Shown here: one piece after another, positions 24,518 through 32,317 of the stretch
Position numbering within the stretch: the first letter of the stretch is position 1
How the letters are laid out: the number at the start of each line of letters is the position of its first letter
DNA from: Bacillota bacterium
GTDB taxonomy: Bacteria > Bacillota > Sulfobacillia > JAJZYS01 > JAJYTV01
DNA: 37,342 bases
Direction: 5' to 3'
Assembly: GCA_021799275.1 (NCBI GenBank)
Contig: JAJZAT010000001.1
Coordinates: 225,431 to 262,772, forward strand
Position numbers and translations under genes: made by a program
The notes under the pieces: generated by a model
Databases searched by the model: none
Told to the model about the DNA's origin: nothing
The model's input: the letters and a program-made list of their open reading frames with translations, nothing else

Positions 24518-25744
24518 CTAACGCTTTTTCTTGCTGCCCGTTTTGCGGTTTCCAGTTCGCGTCCCGCTGATCACTGCGTCCAGCCTGTTTGCTGCTTCCC
24601 GTTGCAGGTTCGGAAGGACGTGGCTGTACGTGTCCATGGTCATGTCGATGCGGCTGTGGCCGAGACGTTCTTGGACGATCTTCGGATGGACACCCTCGGC
24701 CAACATAAGCGTCGCCATCGTGTGGCGCATGTCGTGTGGCCTGAAGTGCTGTAGACCGGCCTGTTTGAGTACTCGCGCGTAGTCGCGGTTGCGGATGTGG
24801 CTGTCGGTTTGCGGAGTGCCTTTACTGGTCGGGAAAACGAGGTCGTAGTCAGTCCATGCTGGACCGGCGACCAGGCGCTCGGCAAGTTGGCGGCGCCGGT
24901 GCTCACGCAAGGCATTCAAAGCCATCTCGCTTAGAGCCAGCGACCGACTGCCGGAACGAGTCTTGGTGGGAGCCAGCCGTTCCTGTACTGTTCGCCCTGA
25001 TCGCAGCAAGGTGTGGCGTACTGACAGCATCCCGTCATCGAGATTTATGTCGACCCAACGTAAGCCAAGTAGCTCCCCAAGGCGAAGCCCCGCTGTGATA
25101 GCCAAAACATAAAGTGCGTAGTAGCGGCTTGTTTCTGCGGCTGCGAGAAACGCTTGTACCTCTTCAGGCGTCATGGGAACGATCTCGTGGCGTTCCTGCT
25201 TCGGCGGATGTGCCTTCGACGCTGGATTCGACGTCAGCACGCCCATCTCCACCGCTTCTTTGAAAGCCGAGTGCAAAATCGTGTGGCAGATCGCCACGGT
25301 GCGTGGAGACAGGGTTCCCTTGCCGTCCTTGCGAGGTTTGTTCAGCAGATGGCGATACAGCCTGACCAAATCCTGCGGGCCAACAGTAGACAGCCTCTTG
25401 TAACCAATCTCTGGCGCAATGTGTTCGTGTATAAGAATACGGCGTTGCTTCACCGTATTTGCACGCAACCGAGGTTCACATGAATCCGTAAGCCACTGGT
25501 CAAGGTATTCGCCCATCGTCTGTCGACCAGCTTGTGCGGCACCATTGCTTTGGTACTCGGTCAACTTCTGTGCAAGTATCTTCTCCGCTTCACGCTTACT
25601 CGTTTGTCCCGTGGAGATCCACTGCACCTTAGTTGTGGCCTTGCGTCTGCCTTCGCTTTCGGAGTTCTTCTTACTCCGATAAGGCACTGTGGTATGAATG
25701 ACCACATACCAGATCTTGCCCCTCAGACGCAAATGCCCCTGCAC
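24518..25744 (-). CDS. int: Tyrosine-type site-specific integrase
   Basis: 408 residues from GTG 25744, which has AGGAGG seven bases upstream; the open frame extends further without a better site. N-terminal AP2-like arm-binding region (about 1-60), SAM-like core-binding domain (about 75-170, TMGEYLDQWL and LSPRTVAICHTILHSAFKEA), then the catalytic domain with Arg221 (GLRLGELLGLRW), His337 and Arg340 (PHDMRHT), His363 (LGHSRI) and the nucleophile Tyr373 (DTYSH). All catalytic residues are present, so it looks active. It integrates the element at the neighbouring tRNA-Arg. Confidence 0.95.
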   Translation of the reverse strand: MQGHLRLRGKIWYVVIHTTVPYRSKKNSESEGRRKATTKVQWISTGQTSKREAEKILAQKLTEYQSNGAAQAGRQTMGEYLDQWLTDSCEPRLRANTVKQRRILIHEHIAPEIGYKRLSTVGPQDLVRLYRHLLNKPRKDGKGTLSPRTVAICHTILHSAFKEAVEMGVLTSNPASKAHPPKQERHEIVPMTPEEVQAFLAAAETSRYYALYVLAITAGLRLGELLGLRWVDINLDDGMLSVRHTLLRSGRTVQERLAPTKTRSGSRSLALSEMALNALREHRRRQLAERLVAGPAWTDYDLVFPTSKGTPQTDSHIRNRDYARVLKQAGLQHFRPHDMRHTMATLMLAEGVHPKIVQERLGHSRIDMTMDTYSHVLPNLQREAANRLDAVISGTRTGNRKTGSKKKR

Positions 25745-25812
25745 TCGGACTCCTCCTCTGGTTGGAGTGGTTCGTCCAGAGCCTCCCCGCTCCTGCAGCC
25801 AGACCCTTAGCT

Positions 25813-26040
25813 CTAAGTTTCCTTCCTGGCCTGGCGGAGGACCCACTCTTCAAGGACCGAGACCGGAATGCGGAAATTACGACCGACCTTGTATGCGGGA
25901 AGCTGCTTTGAGTGCAGTAGCTCATAGATCGTCCCCTTCCCGATACCCAGGCGCTTGGCTGCCTCGAGGGGAGAGCACGTCAGAGATGCGCCCACAGGTT
26001 GTCCCCCCTCTTCCGCCAGAGACTCAACTGATCGTGACAT
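25813..26040 (-). CDS. xis: Excisionase-like helix-turn-helix protein
   Basis: 75 residues with the MerR-like excisionase domain: SPLEAAKRLGIGKGTIYELLHSKQLPAYKVGRNFRIPVSVLEEWV (about residues 23-67). This is the usual DNA-binding excise domain, a winged HTH ending in a Trp. AAGGGGG precedes the ATG by about nine bases. Located just upstream of int on the same strand, as a directionality factor would be. It could instead be a small transcription factor. Confidence 0.82.
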   Translation of the reverse strand: MSRSVESLAEEGGQPVGASLTCSPLEAAKRLGIGKGTIYELLHSKQLPAYKVGRNFRIPVSVLEEWVLRQARKET

Positions 26041-26085
26041 GCTTGCGCGCCCCCTTCAGACCCGTTTAGTTACTCGCCCAGTCAG

Positions 26086-26580
26086 TCAGCCGACCTGGCG
26101 CTCGGCCTCGAGCGCAGCCTTGATGTGCTTGCATGGCCTCGACGCCCCGTAGGTGAACGCCGGACAGGAGCAGACCCCGAGCAGAGGCCACACTTTGTAG
26201 TCGCGTGTACCATGCGCGACGTAGTGCCCCGGCTCGATCATCTCAATGCCGGCGACCGCAAACTCCGCCGGCGGCGGGAGCACCGATTCCGCAAGGGCGA
26301 GCGCCTCAGCGTCTTCGACTTGCCGAAGTAGCGCCTTGCCGTAGCGCAGTGGGGCCTCGGGCCAGACCGCGACCCCCGGCCCGCTCGCCCTGTGAGCTAA
26401 ACTGACGCGCAGGAGCGCGGACATACCCCGATCGACGGCCTGCCGGAGCGTCAGGTCGCCGATTCGCTCAGCAGAACGCCAGACGAGGATTCCGGAAGGG
26501 GTTCGTAGCCAGCCCCCGAAAGCGGCCGAGCCGCCGCGGGCGCTTGCCGCGACGGCTCCGGTCCAGGTGCGGTTAGGCAT
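26086..26580 (-). CDS. SWIM zinc-finger protein
   Basis: 164 residues from ATG 26580 with AAGGAAG upstream; a much longer open frame upstream has no coding character because it overlaps other genes. The C-terminus has the SWIM motif C-x-C-x(n)-C-x-H: VCSCPAFTYGASRPCKHIKAAL (about residues 135-157), which binds zinc and usually DNA or protein. The N-terminal part is not recognised. Its start overlaps the end of the zinc-ribbon gene. Probably an element-specific DNA-processing or regulatory factor. Confidence 0.75.
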   Translation of the reverse strand: MPNRTWTGAVAASARGGSAAFGGWLRTPSGILVWRSAERIGDLTLRQAVDRGMSALLRVSLAHRASGPGVAVWPEAPLRYGKALLRQVEDAEALALAESVLPPPAEFAVAGIEMIEPGHYVAHGTRDYKVWPLLGVCSCPAFTYGASRPCKHIKAALEAERQVG

Positions 26581-26923
26581 CTCGCGTACTTCCTTGACCC
26601 AGTTCGTCTGAAGGCCCGTTTGGAGGCTCTTGATCGTCCTCCAGGAACTGTTGCATCGCACGAACCATCTTGTGTTTCCTCTCGGGCGTGGACGGCCGAT
26701 GAAGGAATTGGACCCCTTCCGGCCACGATTCTTCGCCTTTACTGGCCCTGGCGGTCGTCTGCGGGGCTGACCCTGTAGCAGCGTCGGTCGTGGCCGCGGC
26801 TTCATGTTCCTTCGGGACGCGCTGCTGTGCTTGAGGAAGCGGTCGACCGCAGTTCCAGCAAAAACTTGCCTCCTGGCGTCGAGCCGCTTCCCCGCAGTGC
26901 TCGGACCGCTCACGGTCTCCCAC
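26573..26923 (-). CDS. Zinc-ribbon protein of unknown function
   Basis: 116 residues. GTG start with GGGGGAGGG six bases upstream. Near the N-terminus are Cys-Gly, and then FCWNCGRPLPQ, which looks like a short zinc ribbon (C-x(n)-C-x2-C). The rest is polar and low in structure, with KHKMVRAMQQFLEDD as a likely helix. It overlaps the SWIM gene start. No function assigned. Confidence 0.6.
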   Translation of the reverse strand: MGDRERSEHCGEAARRQEASFCWNCGRPLPQAQQRVPKEHEAAATTDAATGSAPQTTARASKGEESWPEGVQFLHRPSTPERKHKMVRAMQQFLEDDQEPPNGPSDELGQGSTRDA

Positions 26924-26979
26924 CGCAATCCCTCCCCCGCTCGCAGTCCGTAGCCCGGCGTCACTCGGAATGTCCCGTC

Positions 26980-27024
26980 CCTCGTGTCGCCCAGGAAGAG
27001 GAGAAGAACCTGGGCGACACGAGG
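26980..27024. repeat. Perfect 16-bp inverted repeat with purine loop
   Basis: CCTCGTGTCGCCCAGG (26980-26995) and CCTGGGCGACACGAGG (27009-27024) are exact complements around a 13-base loop of only A and G. There is no T-run, so it is not a standard terminator. It lies in the 136-bp gap between the zinc-ribbon and ATPase genes and may be a processing, binding or replication site. Confidence 0.7.
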
Positions 27025-27059
27025 CGCGGGGGAGGCGAACCTCCCGTCCGCTCTGTTGG

Positions 27060-28076
27060 TCAGCTTGCCGCCTGCTGTTGCGCGTTCGCCTGCCGGCGCT
27101 CGAGCTCGAGGATCACCCGGTTGGCTTCGTCGGTGGTCATTTCCGCCGGCGAGCTGTACGACGTCCCCAGGATCGTGTTGGCCTCCTTGGCCAGGCCGTT
27201 CAGGTCCAACTGCAGGTTCTGGGCGAGATCCCACATGGCGCGGCGCTGGTCGTTCGTGATCGTGCCGCTCGCCGTAGTCTGCGCCGCCGCCGGAGCGGGC
27301 GTGCTCGGCTTGGGCGCTGAGCCCGACGGTGCGCTCGGCTGAGGCGTGGGAGCGGCGGGCTTTCCTACCGGGGCTGGCTCCTCGCCGTCCGAGAGCCACG
27401 CCATGATCGCGTCCGCCACGTCCTTGCTGGGCTTCGCGATGACGCGATCGGCGAGCGCCTCGCAGCGGGACTTGGTGATGACCATGTTGTGGTCGAGGTC
27501 CATCTCGCCCACTACGTCGAACTCGTATTCAGCGCCCTCACGGGTGATCGCGGCCATGCCGACCTTCTTGACTTCCTTCCGCCCGCCACTCTCCGTCTGG
27601 ATGTAGTCCATCTTCGAGCGGAAGGTCGCGATGATGTGCATGTTGGACTGGTGGATAGCCTCGATGAACTCCGTGTGCATCGGCGTGACGTCGGCCCAGG
27701 CGACGTAGGAGTTGCCCTTGTACTTCTTGCTGGCCTGGTCGACCAGCTCGAGGCAGCCGTCCTTGCCGTTCCACTCGTGCGATGCCGAGTCGATCACGAG
27801 GACGTCGAAGCCCTGCGCTTCGGCAGCCCTGATCGCCTGGACGTAGTTGTTGGGATGGAAGCTCGTGAGCTGGAGCGTCTTGAACTTGAACTTGTCGGCA
27901 TACTTGCTGGCCGAGCCGTGCTCGCTGTCGATCACGGCGATCTTCTTGCCCATCAGGGATGCGAGCAGCAGCGCCGTGAAGGTCTTGCCGGCACCCGCCG
28001 GCCCCGTGATCCCGATGCGGCCCTTGGCCTGCGACTTCTTGGCGTCCTCGAACACGAACGGAGCACTCATTCCCAT
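27060..28076 (-). CDS. Phage-type RecA-fold ATPase (AAA_24/Sak4-like)
   Basis: 338 residues from ATG 28076, with AAGGAG eleven bases upstream. Walker A GPAGAGKT (25-32) and Walker B DVLVIDSASHEW (from 91), then SYVAWADVTPMHTEFIEAIHQSNMHIIATFRSK with a sensor-like region. The ATPase core ends near residue 235, and an Ala/Pro-rich linker leads to a helical C-terminal part that could bind a partner. Such ATPases occur in phages beside exonuclease and SSB genes and some (Sak4) act as single-strand annealing recombinases. Here it is next to a Cas4-like nuclease and SSB, which supports a recombination role. Confidence 0.82.
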   Translation of the reverse strand: MGMSAPFVFEDAKKSQAKGRIGITGPAGAGKTFTALLLASLMGKKIAVIDSEHGSASKYADKFKFKTLQLTSFHPNNYVQAIRAAEAQGFDVLVIDSASHEWNGKDGCLELVDQASKKYKGNSYVAWADVTPMHTEFIEAIHQSNMHIIATFRSKMDYIQTESGGRKEVKKVGMAAITREGAEYEFDVVGEMDLDHNMVITKSRCEALADRVIAKPSKDVADAIMAWLSDGEEPAPVGKPAAPTPQPSAPSGSAPKPSTPAPAAAQTTASGTITNDQRRAMWDLAQNLQLDLNGLAKEANTILGTSYSSPAEMTTDEANRVILELERRQANAQQQAAS

Positions 28077-28107
28077 CGTCCAACCATCTCCTTCACTAAT
28101 ACGGGCG

Positions 28108-29154
28108 TCAGCCCGCCTTGGACTTCTTCGGGGCTGTGAGGTCCTTCGGTGTCCAGCGGTCATACCCGGCGCCGATCCTGCGGAACGGCGCGATGGCTTC
28201 CTGGGTAATGACCCCGGCTTCGAGTATGGCGTCGCCGTCGTAGGTGATGCGGCCTGGGATGCGGGACCGTCCAAGAAGCACCTCGCCCGCGACAAGGGCG
28301 CTCGCCTGTGCGCCATCGAGTACCGAGCCGAAGCCGCCCTCGAGCACGTCCTCCCTCACCTTGATGATCGCCACCTGGCCTTCGAGCGCCTGACGGCGCT
28401 GGCGCAGCTTGAGATACTCCTGCGCGTCCGCCGCGAGCTGCGGGGCCTTGGCGATGACCTTCTTCTTCTGCACCTCGGTCTGTGCGCCGCCCCAGCAGTT
28501 CTGCCAGAACGGGCAGCGCCCGGTCGCCCAGGCGCAGGGGAACGAGAAGGCTGTGTAGTCGGCCGGGATCGGCAGCGGCTCCTGCGTCATCTCGATTGCG
28601 CCCTGGATCTCGACGAGATTGGCGATCAGGCTCAGTGCTCGGCGCTCGTTGTACTCGACCGGGAAGGACTTGATCTCGCCCGTCTCCTTGACGCGGTAGG
28701 CGATCTCGGCGGTGGCGCCATGGGCGCGTCCCCAGAAGTGCAGGTACATCGTCACCTGGTCGACGTGGTGCTCCATCGGCAGCCGCTTGAGCGACTTCTC
28801 GGTGGTGCTCTTCGATTCGACGAGATGCTTCAGCGGTGCGACCCAGATGTCGATGTGGCCGGTGCCGTAGGCAGTGCGTACCGCGACCTGGCGCTTCACC
28901 TGGCGCGGGAACTGCTCTGCCCAGAGGTGATAGATGGTCTCCTCGTGCTCGTCACCGGACTCGAAGATCGAGAGCGAGCGCTCATCGGGCTCATCACCCT
29001 CATAGCCGAGTGCTCGCAGCGTCTGCTTGCGACCGCACAGACCGACCTCACTGAGCCGGATCTCGCGCGGGTCGAACTTCTCCTCCTGTGCCCGCTCCGC
29101 GAGTCGTGTTGAGTAGAGCGCCGCGGTGGAACCGGGCGCTGTTGTGACCGCCAA
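28108..29154 (-). CDS. Cas4/RecB-family nuclease with 4Fe-4S cysteines
   Basis: 348 residues from TTG 29154, which has AGGAGG seven bases upstream; a GTG at 29178 would sit in the terminator tail. PD-(D/E)xK motifs: Asp102 in GTGHIDIW, Glu113 and Lys115 in VESKS, then the Gln133-x3-Tyr137 motif in VDQVTMY. Cys40 (GLCGRKQ) and Cys207, Cys214, Cys220 (PCAWATGRCPFWQNC) match the four-Cys iron-sulfur cluster of Cas4 and AddB-like nucleases. A 5'-3' or ssDNA exonuclease role in element recombination is likely. No cas genes or CRISPR array are nearby. Confidence 0.85.
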   Translation of the reverse strand: MAVTTAPGSTAALYSTRLAERAQEEKFDPREIRLSEVGLCGRKQTLRALGYEGDEPDERSLSIFESGDEHEETIYHLWAEQFPRQVKRQVAVRTAYGTGHIDIWVAPLKHLVESKSTTEKSLKRLPMEHHVDQVTMYLHFWGRAHGATAEIAYRVKETGEIKSFPVEYNERRALSLIANLVEIQGAIEMTQEPLPIPADYTAFSFPCAWATGRCPFWQNCWGGAQTEVQKKKVIAKAPQLAADAQEYLKLRQRRQALEGQVAIIKVREDVLEGGFGSVLDGAQASALVAGEVLLGRSRIPGRITYDGDAILEAGVITQEAIAPFRRIGAGYDRWTPKDLTAPKKSKAG

Positions 29155-29180
29155 GGGGTATCCTCCTCTCTGAGACACGA

Positions 29181-29204
29181 AAAGGGCGCCCGAAGGCGCC
29201 CTTT
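29181..29204. terminator. Bidirectional hairpin terminator
   Basis: AAAGGGCGCC and GGCGCCCTTT are exact complements around the loop CGAA, with TTTTCG on the minus strand after the stem. It separates the SSB/79-residue genes from the nuclease gene, yet transcription must pass it unless another promoter exists. Confidence 0.75.
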
Positions 29205-29217
29205 CAGGTTGTCGGCG

Positions 29218-29457
29218 TCAGACGTCCTTCCTGTCCCGCTCGATGGCGTCGAGATGGGTTAGCAGGATCCGCGCCTCGTCGCGAGTCATGCCTGCCCAAC
29301 TCGTGGATGGGAAGAGCACTGCAAGCAGGTCGATCACGAACCGTTCGTGTTCCTGCAGGTGTAGCCGTAGGTAGTGCTCGACGATGCGAGTGGCCTGCTC
29401 AGCGGAGGGAGGGTCCAGACTCTCAGCGCCTGGTGGTGGGGCGACGTGGAGCGCCAC
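29218..29457 (-). CDS. Hypothetical small phage-type protein
   Basis: 79 residues, GTG start with GGAGG nine bases upstream. Mostly helical: SAEQATRIVEHYLRLHLQEHERFVIDLLAVL, then WAGMTRDEARILLTHLDAIERDRKDV. No motif recognised. It lies between ssb and the hairpin in the early operon. Confidence 0.6.
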   Translation of the reverse strand: MALHVAPPPGAESLDPPSAEQATRIVEHYLRLHLQEHERFVIDLLAVLFPSTSWAGMTRDEARILLTHLDAIERDRKDV

Positions 29458-29492
29458 GATGGATCACCTCCCCCGTAGGGCATCGCCCTAGA

Positions 29493-29885
29493 TCAGAACG
29501 GCACCGGCTCATCCGCGGTGGTCTCCGTCTCCTGGGGCTCCTCGGTCCCCGCGCCATCGGGCTGACCCTTGGCCGAGTCGAGAAAGCGCACCTGGTCGGC
29601 GACGACCTCGTAGACCTTGTGCCGCACGCCGTCCTTCTCGTAGGAGCGCGTCTGCAGCCGGCCGTCGATCGCGACGAGGCGGCCCTTCTTGAGGTACTGG
29701 GCGACCGTCTCGGCCTGCTTGCGCCAGGCCACGACGTCGATGAAGTCGGCCTCGCGCTCGCCCTGTGCGTTCGTGAAGTTGCGGTTCACGGCCAGGCCGA
29801 GCCTCGTGGTGGCGACGCCGTTCGGCGTGTAGCGGAGCTCAGGATCCCTGGTAAGTCTACCCACGAGGACCACGCGATTGAGCAC
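29493..29885 (-). CDS. ssb: Single-stranded DNA-binding protein
   Basis: 130 residues from GTG 29885, which overlaps the stop of the HNH gene and has AAGGAAGGG upstream. OB-fold of the SSB type: [72 protein letters not shown], then an acidic tail ending DEPVPF, the usual partner-binding tip. Binds ssDNA during element replication and recombination. Confidence 0.94.
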   Translation of the reverse strand: MLNRVVLVGRLTRDPELRYTPNGVATTRLGLAVNRNFTNAQGEREADFIDVVAWRKQAETVAQYLKKGRLVAIDGRLQTRSYEKDGVRHKVYEVVADQVRFLDSAKGQPDGAGTEEPQETETTADEPVPF

Positions 29886-30607
29886 TAGACAACCCTTCCT
29901 TCCTTGAATCGGCGATACGTCTCTCTGAGACCGAGCTCGTCGAGCTTGTTGTAGAAGGTCCTCCTCGTTATGCCTAACCGAAGGCACATCGCTTGGACGG
30001 TCAGACCTTCCTGGATGAGGGCCACCATCTCCGCAGCCTTGACTGCCTTATAGCTGGGATGAGAGGCGTGTCCATGAACAGCGGAGTACGCTTTCCGGGC
30101 CCTACTGATCTTGACCCTCGATTCTTGGGAGTACGTGCGACGCCGGTTGTGCTCTGAGGAGTGTCGACCGAACTCCATGAGTTCCAGGTTCTCAATCCGG
30201 TTGTCGTTCTTGACGCCGTTGATGTGGTGGACCACTTCGTTTGCCTGCAAGTGTCGGCCCAGATGCGCCTCCATCACGAGCCGGTGCTCAGCTACGTAGC
30301 CATCCTTACCAGCGCAGGGGTGATCCGGTGCTCGGATGTAGACGTATCCTCGATCGGTAACCCGACGGCCCTTCGAGGGCCTGCTTCGCATCGCGTGGGA
30401 GCGAACGGCCCACTTGACGTCAGACGGTTTGCGAATGTCGCACCGCGTTGCCCGATGTTGGATGCTGGAAACGCTCCGGCCTAAGACCGACGCCATCTCT
30501 TGGTACGTCATCCCGGCGGCTTGGAGAGCGCGGAAGAGCGCCGTCTCTTCCTCTGTCCAGTTCTTCCGTCGACGCTTCTGCCGAGCGTGATCTTTCGCCG
30601 TCGTCAC
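29885..30607 (-). CDS. HNH endonuclease with flanking DNA-binding domains
   Basis: 240 residues from GTG 30607, which has GAGGGGAGG upstream. The N-terminus (about 12-55) is a SANT/Myb-like helix bundle: [38 protein letters not shown]. The central HNH motif is [40 protein letters not shown], with the paired His and Asn of HNH_3 homing-type nucleases. The C-terminus has a resolvase-like [30 protein letters not shown]. No RuvC or PLMP segment, so it is not IscB. A structured RNA lies directly upstream on the same strand. Probably a free-standing homing-type endonuclease. Confidence 0.85.
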   Translation of the reverse strand: MTTAKDHARQKRRRKNWTEEETALFRALQAAGMTYQEMASVLGRSVSSIQHRATRCDIRKPSDVKWAVRSHAMRSRPSKGRRVTDRGYVYIRAPDHPCAGKDGYVAEHRLVMEAHLGRHLQANEVVHHINGVKNDNRIENLELMEFGRHSSEHNRRRTYSQESRVKISRARKAYSAVHGHASHPSYKAVKAAEMVALIQEGLTVQAMCLRLGITRRTFYNKLDELGLRETYRRFKEGRVV

Positions 30608-30632
30608 CCCTCCCCTCGCCGACCCCAGTTGA

Positions 30633-30848
30633 AAAACGCAACTCGAGTAGCGCTTTGCAACGCGAGCTGCGCTAACGAGAAGCGCAAGCCACGCGCCCCC
30701 TCCCAAGGCAAGGTCGGCGAAGCCGCCGAAGGGAAACCTTGCCGAGGGATGAGAGCGCGTGGCAATGCTTTGGTTTGCTCTCACCTACTCGCGCGCCATC
30801 CGCGCTTACCTCTCCTCACCCACGGCCTCGGAGAGAGCAACCAAACCT
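30633..30848 (-). ncRNA. Structured RNA element, copy A
   Basis: Between the nusA-like stop and the HNH start on the minus strand. Near the 5' side GGTTTGGTTGCTCTC can pair with GAGAGCAAACCAAAGC with one bulge. Then a nested set: GCCACGCGC/GCGCGTGGC (30755-30763 with 30688-30696), GGCAAGGT/ACCTTGCC (30736-30743 with 30707-30714), and a CGGC/GCCG hairpin inside. It ends with TACTCGAGTTGCGTTTT (30633-30649). The same nested order and the same 17-nt tail occur in copy B. Class unknown; resemblance to HEARO-type RNA placed before an HNH gene is only positional. Confidence 0.65.
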
Positions 30849-31722
30849 AGCTCGCTGCGCGTTGCGTTGCCCGTACGTCGATCTTCTGCCCGGTAAGCAG
30901 AGCGGCGAGTTTCGCGTTGTCGCCGTGCTTGCCGATGGCGCGGGTCAGGTCGGACGGTGCGACGTAGACGTGTGCGGTGCCGTTGTGCATCTTGACGTCG
31001 GCGATTTGCACTGGTGCGAACGCAGCCGCGATCTGCCGCGACATCTTGTGGTGGTAGAGGATCACGTCGACCCCTTCACCGCCGAGGGCGTTGCGCACCG
31101 CGGCGATCCGGGATGCGTGCTGTCCGAGGCAGGCCCCTACCGCGTTGACGCTGCCGTCGTTTGACCGTACAGCGACCTTGCTCCGAAGGCCGGGCAACCG
31201 GCCAATCTGTACGATCTCCACGCTCCCGTCAGCGACTTCCGGGATCTCGCGCTGCATCACGTAGCGAAGGATCTCTTCGCTTGTCTGGTTCAGCTTTCGG
31301 CCTCCCTCTGAGAGGACCAGGACCTGATCGCCTGGCGTGACATGCAGGGCGCTCCGCAGCCGCTGCGGGATGACGCCGTAGAGGGTGCCGTCAAGGCTTT
31401 CGACGACGATGAACTCCCTCTCCACGTTCGCGACGCGGACATTGTGAACGCCAGCCGGCCACTGCATTGCGCGCTTCCTTGCGGTCTTACGCATGAAGAC
31501 GTCGACCTCGTTCACGAGTTCAGACCAGTAGGTCTTCGCCGGAGTGCGGTCGCCGGCGGCGGTGACGAAGACGATCTCCTGCCCGCGGCGAGTCACGCGG
31601 CACTTGTGCCGACTGGCGATCTTTTTCGCGGCACGCAGTAGCGCATCCAGAGTCTCTTCAGGGTTAAGGCCGTAGCGTTCTCCGAGCTTGTCCAGCACGG
31701 GCACTTGCTTGTCGATCATCAC
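30847..31722 (-). CDS. NusA homologue encoded on the mobile element
   Basis: 291 residues, shorter than host NusA (about 350-490). N-terminal helical domain (1-60: LDKLGERYGLNPEETLDALLRAAKK), an S1-like beta domain (about 95-140: VVESLDGTLYGVIPQRLR, then GDQVLVLSE), then two KH domains. KH1 has IPEVADGSVEIVQIGRLPGLRSKVAV and VGACLGQHASRIAAV (about 160-210), where the loop is GQHA instead of GPKG. KH2 has RAIGKHGDNAKLAALLTGQKIDV (about 261-283) intact. The match is continuous and in order, so homology is firm. NusA modulates RNA polymerase pausing, termination and antitermination. A second gene with NusG similarity is one base upstream. Confidence 0.9.
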   Translation of the reverse strand: MMIDKQVPVLDKLGERYGLNPEETLDALLRAAKKIASRHKCRVTRRGQEIVFVTAAGDRTPAKTYWSELVNEVDVFMRKTARKRAMQWPAGVHNVRVANVEREFIVVESLDGTLYGVIPQRLRSALHVTPGDQVLVLSEGGRKLNQTSEEILRYVMQREIPEVADGSVEIVQIGRLPGLRSKVAVRSNDGSVNAVGACLGQHASRIAAVRNALGGEGVDVILYHHKMSRQIAAAFAPVQIADVKMHNGTAHVYVAPSDLTRAIGKHGDNAKLAALLTGQKIDVRATQRAAS

Positions 31723-31723
31723 G

Positions 31724-32242
31724 TCACGCTCCCTTTCGGGCTTCGGTTTTTTCGGACCATCCCAGGATCTGTTCCCGCTCGTCTGCGGGAAGGGGGCCTC
31801 CGAGCAGGCTGCAGTTGCTTCCCGGAAGGGCCTGCACGAGGTTGGCGGTCTCCTCGTCGGTCATCTTGTGGTCCAGGGCGATCACGAGGTAGCCGGGAAG
31901 GGCCGGCTCGCCGCCGATCGTCGGCCAGAGCACTCTCGCTTCCTGGCAGCGCGTCAGCACCTTGCGCGCGACGTCCTCAGCCTCAGCGGTGCGAAGGTCG
32001 ACGACGTAGAGGTGCGTAGGGGTGATCTCGCTACGCTCAGGGATCGGAGGCGGCACCGCCTTGACGGGCTTCACTCCACTGGAACCAGAGCGCTTACTCC
32101 CCTTCCCCTCGGTGAGACGCATCTTGGGGTAAGGGTTGTGCTTGCGCTGGTGTCCGCCGTAGAGCCTGTCCGTGTTGGCGTCGAGTTGGGCCGCCAGAGC
32201 TGCGGGATCCATGATGCTGACGTTGGTCATCCGCCATGCCAT
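31724..32242 (-). CDS. NusG N-terminal-domain (NGN) paralogue without KOW
   Basis: 172 residues. The N-terminal 75 residues are basic and poorly ordered. Residues about 77-160 follow the NGN fold of NusG: LYVVDLRTAEAEDVARKVL (strand 1, helix 1), VLWPT, LPGYLVIALDHKMTDE, LVQALPGSNCSLLGG and PLPADEREQIL. This is the same order as YVV, VLVPT, FPGYVLV, MTDE, V-x-x-x-PG, FLGG and P-I-x-x-E-E in NusG. No KOW domain follows. AGGAGG lies about ten bases before the ATG. Specialised NusG paralogues such as RfaH and LoaP act as antiterminators on selected long operons, so this is a candidate element-specific elongation factor. Assigned from motif order only. Confidence 0.7.
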   Translation of the reverse strand: MAWRMTNVSIMDPAALAAQLDANTDRLYGGHQRKHNPYPKMRLTEGKGSKRSGSSGVKPVKAVPPPIPERSEITPTHLYVVDLRTAEAEDVARKVLTRCQEARVLWPTIGGEPALPGYLVIALDHKMTDEETANLVQALPGSNCSLLGGPLPADEREQILGWSEKTEARKGA

Positions 32243-32275
32243 CCCTCAACCGCCTCCTCTTGGCCTGAACAGAAG

Positions 32276-32317
32276 CAAGAAAAACTTAGGCCTGGGGACC
32301 GTCCTACGCCCCAGGCC
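32276..32317 (-). terminator. Intrinsic terminator at the end of the long leader
   Basis: GGCCTGGGG and CCCCAGGCC (32289-32297 with 32309-32317) form a nine-pair stem followed on the minus strand by TAAGTTTTTCTTG. It stands only about 35 bases before the NusG-like ATG, leaving no room for a separate promoter. Confidence 0.85.

Noticed and set aside
26581-27399. N-terminal extension of the SWIM protein frame
   Set aside because: It overlaps the zinc-ribbon gene and the ATPase gene, and the ATG at 26580 has its own ribosome site.
28108-29154. CRISPR-associated Cas4 with a nearby array
   Set aside because: No repeat-spacer pattern and no other cas gene exists in the window; the nuclease fits a phage recombination set.
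30607-30848. Group I intron around the HNH gene
   Set aside because: The RNA lies after a complete nusA-like stop and no split gene is seen; the conserved intron core could not be recognised.
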